From NCBI GenBank assembly GCA_963809715.1, contig CAWEKO010000007.1, positions 434,001-498,000 on the forward strand: a stretch of DNA of 64,000 nt, given 5' to 3'. How positions within the stretch are numbered: position 1 is the stretch's first letter; each line of letters starts with the position of its first letter. This stretch comes from Bog-473 sp963809715. GTDB lineage: Bacteria > Actinomycetota > Acidimicrobiia > Acidimicrobiales > RAAP-2. Position numbers and translations under genes: made by a program. Of the stretch, positions 17,496-25,030 are shown piece by piece. Under the pieces are notes generated by a model. The model was given only the letters and a program-made list of their open reading frames with translations, was not told the DNA's origin and did no database searches.

Positions 17496-17974
17496 ACCCG
17501 TGACCGTGATCTGGCGTCGTGCCCTCCACACCGCCGAGATCTATCCTCATGGTGCCGCTCGGCTACACCCAGAGCCGGCTTACGGGCGACCCCGGCCCGG
17601 CAAAGTTGAGGTCATGAAGGCACGCTTCGATGACCGAGTGATCACAGATGGAGCAGTGCCATTGCCTGACGGCCGGGTATTGCCTGCAGGTGCCCGACGG
17701 CTTCGTCCTTGAAGTCATCGAATCTCCGGAGGCACACGAGGTCGAGTTCGATCTGGCCGATGCCAGTGCTTGCCGCTGTCCACTCGGGGGGCTTCGGAGT
17801 GGCATAAGCGATCCCCCAGCCGGCGGACAGGGACACCCAGGGCTAGCTCGAGTCAGAACTCGGTCCGGCGTTCGTCGCTGACTATTCCGCCCGTGGGATA
17901 TTCGCGGGATGAGGACGAGGATGTACAGGCCGAGCACCGCGCAGAAAACTGTGGTGGCCTACACGTCCGAAGAG
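17496..17974. other. 479-bp stretch between DinB gene and tRNA-Gly, no recognised gene
   Basis: Short frames on both strands have no family match. A Cys-containing piece on the minus strand (QWHCSICDHSV) might be a remnant, but I cannot identify it. Non-coding as far as I can see. Confidence 0.45.
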
Positions 17975-18045
<71 letters not shown>

Positions 18046-18083
18046 GAATCGAGGGGCAGTCTAAAGCCTCTACTCTCGACTCC

Positions 18084-18464
18084 GTGGACGCACTGTTCGA
18101 ACGGGTCGGCGGCGAGCGTTTCTTCATCGACCTGGTGGACGCGTTCTACCTTGGTGTCGCAGGCGATCCCCTGCTCCGCCCCCTGTACCCGGACGATCTC
18201 ACCGAATCGTCCGAGCATCTGGCCCTCTTTCTGGTGCAGTACTGGGGCGGTCCCGGGACGTACAGCCAGCAGCGTGGGCACCCCAGGCTTCGCATGCGCC
18301 ACGCACCCTTCGTCATCGGTCCAGGCGAACGTGACGCCTGGCTGCGCCACATGCTCGCTGCCCTCTCGGACCTGGAGGGGGCGGGCCGCATTACGCCGGA
18401 CGATGCGGTCGAGCTGCGGGACTACCTGGCCATGGCGGCCAACTCGCTGGTCAACGCGCCCTGA
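18084..18464 (+). CDS. Group II truncated haemoglobin
   Basis: A 126-residue 2-on-2 globin (MDALFERVGGERFFIDLVDAFYLGVAGDPLLRPLYP is the typical start of GlbO-type proteins, with the B10 Tyr in FYLGV). RHAPFVIG carries the proximal His F8 and ERDAWLRHML carries the group II Trp. The haem protein binds O2 or other ligands, and in mycobacteria it is associated with membrane respiration and peroxidase-like protection. The GTG at 18084 begins close to the expected first helix with little leader, so translation may be leaderless. It converges with the enoyl-CoA hydratase gene, with 12 bp between the stops. Confidence 0.93.
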   Translation: MDALFERVGGERFFIDLVDAFYLGVAGDPLLRPLYPDDLTESSEHLALFLVQYWGGPGTYSQQRGHPRLRMRHAPFVIGPGERDAWLRHMLAALSDLEGAGRITPDDAVELRDYLAMAANSLVNAP

Positions 18465-18476
18465 GGGCCCGACCGA

Positions 18477-19280
18477 TCAGTCCGTGAAGTGCGGCGTCCG
18501 CCCCTCCTTGCGGGCGGCCACCGACTCCTCGAAGTTCCGCGTCGTGATGCGGACGAAGAGCTGGGAGGCCCCCTCCGCATCCATGTGCGACTGCAGGCTG
18601 CTGGCGTCGAGGCTGTTCCACAGCTGGCGTTTGGTCAGTTCGACGCCGGCCCGGCTCCAGCCGTTGATGCGATCGGCCAGGTCGAAGCAGGCGGGGAGGA
18701 GCTCGTCGGGTGCCACGACTCGTGAGACCAGGCCGATCCTGTCCGCTTCGGTGGCGTCGACGTCCCGGCCCGAGAGCATGATTTCGGCGGCCCGGGACTG
18801 GCCGACGCTGCGAGGAAGCAGGAAGCTGAGTCCGAGCTCGGCCGCAGTCAGGCCGTTGTTGATGCCGGCGGCGCGGAAGTAGGCCTCCTCCGAGGCGATC
18901 CGGACATCGGCGGCCAGGGCCACGCAGAACCCACCACCGATGGCGGCGCCGTTGACGGCTGCGATCACCGGTTGGTGGAGACGACGGATCGTCGTGATCA
19001 CATCGTCGAGCAGCTCCATCGACCGCAGCGCAATGGTGGGCAGCGTCAGCCCGTCGAGGTTCGGGATGGAGCCAGGGTTCTCGTGGTCGGCCCCCGAGCA
19101 GAAGCCCCGTCCGGCGCCCGTGATGACCACGACCCGCACCGAGTTGTCTTCGCCGATCTCCCGGAGTGACTCACGGAAAGGGATCATGACGTCGAAGGCC
19201 ATGGCGTTCATGCGCTCGGGCCGATTCAGCGTGACGACGGCCACCTGGGGGTGGGGCCGGGTGATTTCGGTGAAGGACAT
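18477..19280 (-). CDS. Enoyl-CoA hydratase/isomerase family protein
   Basis: A 267-residue crotonase-fold protein. The core is VAVVTLNRPERMNAM, then GAGRGFCSGAD, AAVNGAAIGGGFCVALAADVRIAS (the CoA- and oxyanion-binding strand) and GLTAAELGLSFLLPRSVG. It binds acyl-CoA and acts in beta-oxidation or degradation of cyclic acids. The exact catalytic Glu pair of true hydratases is not obvious, so isomerase or other crotonase activity is possible. ATG 19280 (MSFTEITRPH) fits the family; the frame upstream is a shadow. Next gene, a membrane RDD protein, is on the same strand about 30 bp beyond its 5' end, so it could be the first-transcribed partner. Confidence 0.92.
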   Translation of the reverse strand: MSFTEITRPHPQVAVVTLNRPERMNAMAFDVMIPFRESLREIGEDNSVRVVVITGAGRGFCSGADHENPGSIPNLDGLTLPTIALRSMELLDDVITTIRRLHQPVIAAVNGAAIGGGFCVALAADVRIASEEAYFRAAGINNGLTAAELGLSFLLPRSVGQSRAAEIMLSGRDVDATEADRIGLVSRVVAPDELLPACFDLADRINGWSRAGVELTKRQLWNSLDASSLQSHMDAEGASQLFVRITTRNFEESVAARKEGRTPHFTD

Positions 19281-19311
19281 GGCGGCATCGTAGAGGCCGC
19301 CATGTCCCGCC

Positions 19312-19863
19312 TCAGTGGGATCGCGGTGGCTGCGGCGCCGGATGCTGGGTGGGCTCCTGGCGCGCCATCCAGCGCAGTCGCGCCGCGCGGGCATCCCAGG
19401 AGTAGACCACGGCCGTCCCGGCCACAAAGTCGTTCAGCGCCCGACGCTCCCGCTGATACACAATGCCGAGAAAGCCGATGCCCAGGGTGAGCAAGGTCAA
19501 GCCGAGCCCCAGGGTGCGGAGCACCGCCTGTCTCGGGCTGATCGGTCCACCTTGTCTGGTCACGACTTGGATCCCCAAGACGGCCATGCCGACGGTCTTC
19601 CCACTGACGGCCCACTGGTAGGCGAAATAGATGAACTCCCATCCGGTGAGGACGATCACGGCCGCGATCCGATGGTCGGCAAGGGCGTAGCTCCGTCCGG
19701 TGACCAGCTTCACGGCCGCGTTCACGAGCGCCACACCCAGCGTGTAGAGGCCCCAGGAAGCGCCGACGTCGGCTGCAAACGCGATCAGCCTGCTGATGGC
19801 TCCGGCGTAGTGCCCCTGACGACCGACGGTGAGTTCTGCGGAGGGAACGGGGACCGTCGTCAC
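19312..19863 (-). CDS. RDD-family membrane protein
   Basis: A 183-residue RDD protein. SRLIAFAADVGASWGLY (the R and D of the family), then a transmembrane helix, then YFAYQWAVSGKTVGMAVLGIQVV and SPRQAVLRTLGL are the RDD signature, with RERRALNDFVAGTAVVYSW in the third part. It has about three to four membrane segments in the inner membrane; RDD proteins have no settled biochemical role, though some are Na+/H+ antiporter-like. It starts with GTG at 19863, four bases inside the stop of the repeat protein (GTGA overlap), so the two are translationally coupled. Confidence 0.87.
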   Translation of the reverse strand: MTTVPVPSAELTVGRQGHYAGAISRLIAFAADVGASWGLYTLGVALVNAAVKLVTGRSYALADHRIAAVIVLTGWEFIYFAYQWAVSGKTVGMAVLGIQVVTRQGGPISPRQAVLRTLGLGLTLLTLGIGFLGIVYQRERRALNDFVAGTAVVYSWDARAARLRWMARQEPTQHPAPQPPRSH

Positions 19864-20405
19864 GCCGGTCCCTGGTGCACGAGGAGGGGCGGACCGACCG
19901 GCCAGTCCTTCACCTCGGCGCCGCGGAAGACGATGCGGTTCCCCCAACGGAGGACGAAGTCGTCCAGGCCCACCCCCTGGGCGCGGATCACGTCGAGGAT
20001 CTCGGTCAGCACACCCGTCGTCGAGCGGGCGATGATGGAGCCGAGTTCGGTCTGCTCGACGATCTTGTCCACATCGATCTGGTCGACGATCGCGTTGATG
20101 TCGACCCGCTCGATCACCTTCTGGAGGTCGACCCGCTCGACGATTTTGTTGATGTCGAGCTGGTCGATGATGGCGTCCATGTCCATCTGGCCCACGATGG
20201 CGTTCATGTCGATGCGGCTGACGATCCCGTCCATATCCACCTTCTGGACGACCGCGTTGAGGTCCACCCGGTCGATGATCCGCTCGATGTCCACCTTGTC
20301 GAGGATGGCGTTGATGTCGATGGCCTCGAGAACCAGGGAGACAACGCGCTCGGCGATGCCCTGGGCCATCAGCTCCACCCGCGAGCTGATCGGATTGGAA
20401 CTCAT
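19860..20405 (-). CDS. Protein of eleven nine-residue repeats, coupled to the RDD gene
   Basis: A 181-residue protein. Residues 29-127 are eleven tandem units of exactly nine residues with the consensus (V/I/M/L)D(I/V/L/M)x(A/K/R/G)I(V/I)xx, each beginning with a hydrophobic residue, Asp, hydrophobic. The last unit (TELGSIIAR) is degenerate. N-terminal helices (ELMAQGIAERVVSLVLEA) and a C-terminal domain (VLTEILDVIRAQGVGLDDFVLRWGNRIVFRGAEVKDWPVGPPLLV) flank them. No signal or strong membrane segment. The repeats predict a regular amphipathic helix or solenoid. I recall such nonapeptide-like proteins beside RDD genes in other actinobacteria, but no function is known. It overlaps the RDD start by four bases. 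Confidence 0.85.
   Translation of the reverse strand: MSSNPISSRVELMAQGIAERVVSLVLEAIDINAILDKVDIERIIDRVDLNAVVQKVDMDGIVSRIDMNAIVGQMDMDAIIDQLDINKIVERVDLQKVIERVDINAIVDQIDVDKIVEQTELGSIIARSTTGVLTEILDVIRAQGVGLDDFVLRWGNRIVFRGAEVKDWPVGPPLLVHQGPA
20025..20321. repeat. 27-bp coding repeats, eleven units
   Basis: The eleven nine-residue repeats correspond to 11 x 27 bp. The DNA units are diverged (for example GTCGACATC..., GTGGACCTC...), so selection has acted on the protein pattern and the DNA is not a recent minisatellite. Confidence 0.8.
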
Positions 20406-20520
20406 CCGGATCTTCGGGTCTGTGACAACCCCGTGATCTTCTCATTCTGACCGATGCACGTGGGCGACCGATCGGATACCGTCGAATCGACAGGGGGAAT
20501 CCGAACCAAGGAGGTACGCC

Positions 20521-21288
20521 ATGGAGATCGAGCGCTACGACAACGGCATCCCCTCGTGGGTGGACTTGAGCAGCCCGGATTTGGCCGGTTCGAAAGCCTT
20601 CTACGGGGCCCTTCTCGGGTGGGATTGCCCCGAGGGACCTCCGGAGGCGGGTGGCTACTCCGTCTGCGAACTGCGCGGCAAGACGGTCGCCGGCTTGGGC
20701 CCGCAGATGAACCCCGATTTCCCCCCGGCCTGGATGTCCTACGTCGATGTGGACAGTGCCGACAGCACCATCGCCAAGGTGAAGGCCAACGGCGGCACCG
20801 TCTTCGTCGAGCCCATGGACGTGATGGACGTCGGCCGCATGGCGATTTTCGCCGACCCGGCAGGAGCCGTGCTCGGCCTGTGGCAGCCCGGAGCCCACAC
20901 AGGCGCGCAACTGGTCAACGAGCCCGGCACGTGGTGCTGGAGCGAGCTCATCACGAACGATGTCGACGGGTCGAAGGCGTTCTACGGCGCCGTGTTCGGC
21001 TGGGGCGCCCAGGAGCAGGGGCCGGGCGGAGCCCACACCTACACCGAGTGGAAGATCGGCGAGCGGTCGCTCGGCGGCATGATGCCCAAGACGCCGGAGA
21101 TGCCGGCGGAGATGCCGCCCAACTGGGGCGTCTACTTCGCCGTGGACGATGCCGACGCGGCTGCAGCCAAGGCGCAGGAGCTGGGCGGGTCACTCTTCAT
21201 GGGTCCGATGGACATCGAGCCGGGACGAATGGCCGTTCTGGCCGATCCGATCGGGGCGGTGTTCAACATCCTCCAGCTCAAGGCCTGA
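20521..21288 (+). CDS. Two-module VOC protein
   Basis: A 255-residue protein with two similar VOC modules: GIPSWVDLSSPDLAGSKAFYGALLGW at the start and TWCWSELITNDVDGSKAFYGAVFGWGA at about residue 130. Each module ends in a strand with FADPAGAVLGLWQPG or LADPIGAVFNILQL. It resembles the mycobacterial Cfp30B-type (27 kDa antigen) proteins, which are small-molecule-binding VOC proteins of unknown substrate, so metal ligands are not assigned. The start is set by AGGAGG at 20511-20516 before ATG 20521. It is followed 13 bp later by the aldo/keto reductase. Confidence 0.92.
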   Translation: MEIERYDNGIPSWVDLSSPDLAGSKAFYGALLGWDCPEGPPEAGGYSVCELRGKTVAGLGPQMNPDFPPAWMSYVDVDSADSTIAKVKANGGTVFVEPMDVMDVGRMAIFADPAGAVLGLWQPGAHTGAQLVNEPGTWCWSELITNDVDGSKAFYGAVFGWGAQEQGPGGAHTYTEWKIGERSLGGMMPKTPEMPAEMPPNWGVYFAVDDADAAAAKAQELGGSLFMGPMDIEPGRMAVLADPIGAVFNILQLKA

Positions 21289-21300
21289 CGGAGCGGCGAC

Positions 21301-22182
21301 ATGGAACGTCGACGCTTGGGCCGGACCGGGCACGAGAGCAGCGTGGCCATCCTGGGTGGCGCCGCCTGCTGGGCGGCCACCGAGGAGGAGGCGGGAGCGT
21401 GGCTGAGCCAGGCTCTGGCCCGCGGGGTGAACCACCTCGACATCGCGCCGCAGTACGGGGCGGCCGAATCCGTCGTCGGGCCACACCTGGCGGCCCACCG
21501 CGACGAGATCTTCATCGCCGGCAAGACGCTCCGGGCCAACCCCGACGGCGTGAGCGACCAGTTCGACACCACCCGCCGGCTGCTCAACGCCGAGGTGCTC
21601 GACCTCTACCAGGCCCACGCCGTCACGTCGCTGGCCGAGCTGGACCGGCGCTCGGCCGCGTTGGAGCGGATCGTGGCGCTGCGCGACGCGGGCCATACCC
21701 GCTTCGCCGGCATTACCGGGCACGATCTCGAAGTGCCGCGCGCGCACCTCGAGGCGCTGCGCCGCTTCGACCTCGACACGGTCATGTTCCCGATCTATCC
21801 CGCCCTCTGGTCCCGGCCCGAGTACCGCGAACCGGCGGAGGAGCTCCTGACCCTGTGCGCCGAGCGCGACATCGGGGTCATGGTCATCAAGGCCGTCGCC
21901 TGGCGGCGTTGGGGCGACGACCGTTCCCTGGCCGAGGCCCGGGGAGAGCGCTGGGCGGCGTCGTGGTACGAACCGGTCACGACCGACGCGGAGATCGACC
22001 GCGGCGTGCACTTCGCGCTTTCGACACCGGGCGTCCACGGGTTCTGCACCCCGGGCGACATCCCGCTCCTGCCCCGCGTGCTCGACGCGGCGGACCGCTA
22101 CAACGGGATGGACCAGCAGCAGCGGACGGCGGCCGTCGAAGCCATGGCGGACGAGGCCGTCATCTTCCCCATGGCCGGCTGA
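21301..22182 (+). CDS. Aldo/keto reductase
   Basis: A 293-residue TIM-barrel reductase. MERRRLGRTGHESSVAILGG is the opening, NHLDIAPQYG carries the catalytic Asp and Tyr, AGKT gives the Lys, and DLYQAHAV supplies the His. The NADP(H) binding end is represented by STPGVHGFCTPGD. The family reduces aldehydes and ketones or oxidises alcohols with NADPH in the cytosol. It follows the VOC gene closely (13-bp gap) and is likely co-transcribed with it. The 3' end converges with the F420-type gene over a shared hairpin. Confidence 0.9.
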   Translation: MERRRLGRTGHESSVAILGGAACWAATEEEAGAWLSQALARGVNHLDIAPQYGAAESVVGPHLAAHRDEIFIAGKTLRANPDGVSDQFDTTRRLLNAEVLDLYQAHAVTSLAELDRRSAALERIVALRDAGHTRFAGITGHDLEVPRAHLEALRRFDLDTVMFPIYPALWSRPEYREPAEELLTLCAERDIGVMVIKAVAWRRWGDDRSLAEARGERWAASWYEPVTTDAEIDRGVHFALSTPGVHGFCTPGDIPLLPRVLDAADRYNGMDQQQRTAAVEAMADEAVIFPMAG

Positions 22183-22199
22183 GCCGACGCTCAGCCGGC
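22174..22199. terminator. Bidirectional hairpin between convergent genes
   Basis: GCCGGCTGAGC at 22174-22184, a 4-base loop, then GCTCAGCCGGC at 22189-22199: a perfect 11-bp stem. It covers the stop codons of both convergent genes (the aldo/keto reductase TGA at 22180 and the oxidoreductase stop at 22191). No T-run follows, as is common in high-GC actinobacteria. Confidence 0.7.
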
Positions 22200-23225
22200 T
22201 TGCACCGCGGCCACGACGGAGCGAAAGGCCTCGTCGTCGCTCGGGTCCTGCGGCGGCGCGACGAGAATGCCCTGCCCCAACTCGGCGAAGCGCTCGAGCA
22301 GCAGGCCCGGCAACTCGTCGAAGGTTCCGGACGGAACCAGGGTGTCGAGAACCTCGTCGGAGAGCACGGCACCGAGGTCGTCCCAGCGCTCGCGGCGGAC
22401 GAGATCGCGCAGCCGCGGTCCGAGCTCGCCCCAGCCGTAGAGGCGCAGCGTCGGCGCGTACGCCGGCGTCGAGTACAAGAAGGCGAGCAGCCGCCGCTGG
22501 CGTTCCCGCTCCGCCAGGAGCCCGGTCGGCGACGAGGACGAGATCACGCTGGTCCCCACCACCGTCTCGAAGCTGGCGGCGTCCAGGTCGCGTCCGGCCG
22601 CCCGTGCCCCCAGGGCCAGGGCGGGCAGGCAGGTCTCACGCAGATAACGCGGGTTCGAGTTGGTCGGGTGGCTCACGAAGCCGTCCGCCACGGCACCGGC
22701 CAGCTCGCAGGCGCGCCGCTGCACGCCGCCGAGATAGACCGGTGGAGCCACGGTCTCGCCGTCGGGACCCGGATTGAAGTACGGCTGCAGGCGGGTGACC
22801 CGGTAGTGCGGGCTCTCGTACGAAGGTGCGCTTCCGGTGGCGAAGGAGGCGAACACCGCCCGGACCGCACCGACGTAGTCGCCCAGGCGGACGATGGGAT
22901 CCTCACCGAAGGGGACGCCGTAACGCTCCTCGATGTTCTGGCGGATCTGGGTGCCGAGACCGAGCTGGAACCGCCCGCCGCTGAACTTGGAGAGGTCCCA
23001 GGCGGCGTAGGCCAGCAGGGTCGGGCTCCGGGTGAAGGCCAGCGTGACGCTGGTGCGCACGGTGATGCGCTCGGTGTGCTCGGCCACGAGGAGTGCGACG
23101 GCCATGGAGTCGTGCACCGTCTCGGCCACGTGCAACCCGTCGTAGCCGAGACGCTCGACCCGCTGGGCGTGGGCCACCGCCTCGGTCAGGCTGCAGCGCG
23201 GGTCCATGCCCGCGTACACCTTCAC
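22191..23225 (-). CDS. LLM-class F420-dependent oxidoreductase
   Basis: A 344-residue luciferase-like monooxygenase of the F420 type: MKVYAGMDPRCSLTEAVAHAQRVERLGYDGLHVAET, a strand ERITVRTSVTLAFTRSPTLLAYAAWDLSKFSGGRFQLGLGTQIRQNIEERY, then GSVxxx-like PPVYLGGVQ and a helix-rich end. These enzymes reduce or oxidise substrates with the deazaflavin F420, which is widespread in actinobacteria. GTG 23225 overlaps the stop of the enoyl-CoA hydratase gene by four bases, so it is translationally coupled and is the last gene of the operon. Confidence 0.9.
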   Translation of the reverse strand: MKVYAGMDPRCSLTEAVAHAQRVERLGYDGLHVAETVHDSMAVALLVAEHTERITVRTSVTLAFTRSPTLLAYAAWDLSKFSGGRFQLGLGTQIRQNIEERYGVPFGEDPIVRLGDYVGAVRAVFASFATGSAPSYESPHYRVTRLQPYFNPGPDGETVAPPVYLGGVQRRACELAGAVADGFVSHPTNSNPRYLRETCLPALALGARAAGRDLDAASFETVVGTSVISSSSPTGLLAERERQRRLLAFLYSTPAYAPTLRLYGWGELGPRLRDLVRRERWDDLGAVLSDEVLDTLVPSGTFDELPGLLLERFAELGQGILVAPPQDPSDDEAFRSVVAAVQAG

Positions 23226-24019
23226 GCCGAAGCGCCGTCGAGTCCCGCGGTCTGGGCCCGCCCCCGGGCCATGATCTTCTCTCGCTCGGCGGCCAAACGG
23301 GACTGGTCGAACCGCTCGGCCATCCAGCGGCGGGACCAGGCCGACTCGGCCTCCCAGGCCTCTTGTCCCGAAAGGGCGCCTATCTGGTCGTACATGCGCC
23401 GGATCTCGCGCACGTGTTCGTTCGGGATGGAGACGACCGCCGCCGCGATCTCGAGCGCCCGGGGCAGCAAGAACTCGTGGGGCACCACCTCGACCACGAG
23501 GCCCCAGTCGTAGGCCGTCTGGGCGTCGATGTAGTCGCCGGTGAAGCTCATGCGCCGGGCTCGGTCGGGGCCGATCAGCTGGGGCAGGCGCACGGTCAGA
23601 CCGCCTCCGGGCATCACGCCGACCCGGGCATGGGTGTCGGAGAAGCGAGCCCGCTCGGAGGCGATGAGGAAATCGCAGTTGAGCGCGATCTCGAAGCCTC
23701 CGGTCACGGCGGCGCCGTTCACCGCCGCGATGATCGGAGTTTCGTGCGGCGGGATCATGCCGACGTGCTTGGCCGGGTTGGCCAGGCGGTCCTTCTGGAC
23801 CGAACGGTCCTCGCGGGAGAGGTCCTTGAGGTCCACCCCTGCGCAAAAGGCCGGGTCGGCCCCGGTCAGGACCATGCATCCGACGTCGTCGCGCCCGTCG
23901 AGTTCGGTCACGGCGCGGCCCAACTCACGGTTCAGCTCGGCCGAGATGGCGTTGCGGGCCTCCGGGCGGTTCAACGTCACGGTGGCCACTCCCTCGGCCA
24001 CCTCGACCACTACCACCAT
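23222..24019 (-). CDS. Enoyl-CoA hydratase/isomerase family protein
   Basis: A 265-residue crotonase protein: VATVTLNRPEARNAIS, GADPAFCAGVDLKDL, AAVNGAAVTGGFEIALNCDFLIASERARF and RVGVMPGGGLTVRLPQLIG, with the acyl-CoA oxyanion residues in place. The C-terminal WSRRWMAERFDQSRLAAEREKIMARGRAQT is a common helical end. It is different in sequence from the hydratase at 18477. It lies between the SnoaL-like gene and the F420 oxidoreductase in a minus-strand operon and probably works in the same acyl-CoA pathway as its neighbours. ATG 24019 is preceded by a GGGGACG stretch. Confidence 0.92.
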   Translation of the reverse strand: MVVVVEVAEGVATVTLNRPEARNAISAELNRELGRAVTELDGRDDVGCMVLTGADPAFCAGVDLKDLSREDRSVQKDRLANPAKHVGMIPPHETPIIAAVNGAAVTGGFEIALNCDFLIASERARFSDTHARVGVMPGGGLTVRLPQLIGPDRARRMSFTGDYIDAQTAYDWGLVVEVVPHEFLLPRALEIAAAVVSIPNEHVREIRRMYDQIGALSGQEAWEAESAWSRRWMAERFDQSRLAAEREKIMARGRAQTAGLDGASA

Positions 24020-24031
24020 CTACGTCCCCTC

Positions 24032-24433
24032 TCAGTCGTCGCCGGCGCGCGGGCCGGGTTCGAGTCCCTCGAAGACGACCAGGCGGCGAATCGCTCCGGC
24101 GTCGTCGAGGGAACCAATGGCCCAGCCTTCCACGGCGGTCACGCCCCGCTCCACTCTCGCCCAAGTGAAGCGGAACCAGCCGTGGTGCTGGTCGACCGGA
24201 CTGGTCCGGCGCAAGGAGGCGGCGAGGCTGCGGTCGTGGCGGTAGCGGGCGAACGCCTCGCTCAACCCGTCGGCGCCGTCGAAGACCGCGTCGGGTCCCA
24301 CGTAGACGAAGTCGGGCGAGAGGCGGGCGCGCAGCCCGTCCAGCCGCGCCCGCTCGTCGTCCACCAGCACGTCGACCATGAGATGGTCCACCCGCGCCGA
24401 CAGATCGTCGTTGTGCGCGTCGTGCCCGAACAT
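24032..24433 (-). CDS. SnoaL/NTF2-like protein
   Basis: A 133-residue alpha+beta barrel: LSARVDHLMVDVLVDDERARLDGLRARL, SPDFVYVGPDAVFDGADGLSEAFARYRHD, and strands DQHHGWFRFTWARVERG, AVEGWAIGSLDDAGAIRRLVVFEG. NTF2-like proteins serve as dehydratases, isomerases or binding proteins; no catalytic residue is assigned. It starts 3 bp after the stop of the GNAT gene and is followed by the hydratase, so it belongs to the same operon. Short and complete. Confidence 0.8.
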   Translation of the reverse strand: MFGHDAHNDDLSARVDHLMVDVLVDDERARLDGLRARLSPDFVYVGPDAVFDGADGLSEAFARYRHDRSLAASLRRTSPVDQHHGWFRFTWARVERGVTAVEGWAIGSLDDAGAIRRLVVFEGLEPGPRAGDD

Positions 24434-24436
24434 CGC

Positions 24437-25030
24437 TCAGCGCTCCTGAGCCGCGCGCCACTCCTGCGAGAGCAGAGCGAAGCAGTCGGCATCACGCTGT
24501 TCGCCGTCGATACGCTCCCAGCCCCGCAGGGTGGCCTCCCGCATGAAGCCGGCCGCCTCGGCGGTGCGGACCGACGCCACGTTCCACGGCTCGACGAAGA
24601 GATGGAGGCGGGGGATGCCTGGCCCCCTCACGGCGTAGTCGACCACGGTGCGCAAGGCGTCGGTGGCGAGGCGACGGCCTCGGAAACGTTCGAGGAGCCA
24701 ATAGCCGACCGAGGCCCGTCCGCTCTCAATTTCATGGAGCCACAGGCCGATCGAGCCGATCCCCGCCGCGGGCTCCGATTCCTCGGCAATCACGAACGAG
24801 ATCCCGTCACCCTCGGCGGCCCGCCGGTGCTGGCGCTCGATGAAGGCCCGTCCCGTGTCGTCGGAGTAGCGGCGCGGGATCGACGAGATGGACGGGACGA
24901 GGGGGTCGGCCGAGCCTTGCCGCACCAAGGTGAGGTCCGAGATCGACCAGGGCCGGAGGACGACGTCGGTGCCGTGCAGGACGGGCACGCGGAGCGGCGG
25001 AGCGAGAGCCGCGGGGTCGAAGACGCTCAT
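24437..25030 (-). CDS. RimJ/RimL-type GNAT N-acetyltransferase
   Basis: A 197-residue GNAT: VVLRPWSISDLTLVRQGSADPLV (substrate end), GRAFIERQHRRAAEGDGISFVIAE, GIGSIGLWLHE, SVGYWLLERFRGRRLATDALRTVV (the RGRRLA acetyl-CoA loop), then RLHLFVEPWNVASVRTAEAAGF. This layout is that of ribosomal-protein or small-molecule acetyltransferases of the RimJ/L group. Its start (ATG 25030) overlaps the stop of the putative nuclease by four bases (ATGA), so it is translated from the same mRNA. Substrate unknown. Confidence 0.92.
   Translation of the reverse strand: MSVFDPAALAPPLRVPVLHGTDVVLRPWSISDLTLVRQGSADPLVPSISSIPRRYSDDTGRAFIERQHRRAAEGDGISFVIAEESEPAAGIGSIGLWLHEIESGRASVGYWLLERFRGRRLATDALRTVVDYAVRGPGIPRLHLFVEPWNVASVRTAEAAGFMREATLRGWERIDGEQRDADCFALLSQEWRAAQER

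Noticed and set aside
17563..17937. Minus-strand frame with Cys residues before tRNA-Gly
   Set aside because: Reads as low-complexity sequence apart from one short piece; no start or family could be supported.
20025..20321. Eleven 27-bp units considered as a CRISPR or minisatellite
   Set aside because: The units are diverged, without spacers, and stay in one reading frame with a consistent protein pattern.
20454..23513. A 1019-codon open frame on the plus strand
   Set aside because: It is Arg/Gly-rich and runs antisense or out of frame through the VOC, aldo/keto reductase and F420 genes, whose motifs are clear. It is an effect of high GC.
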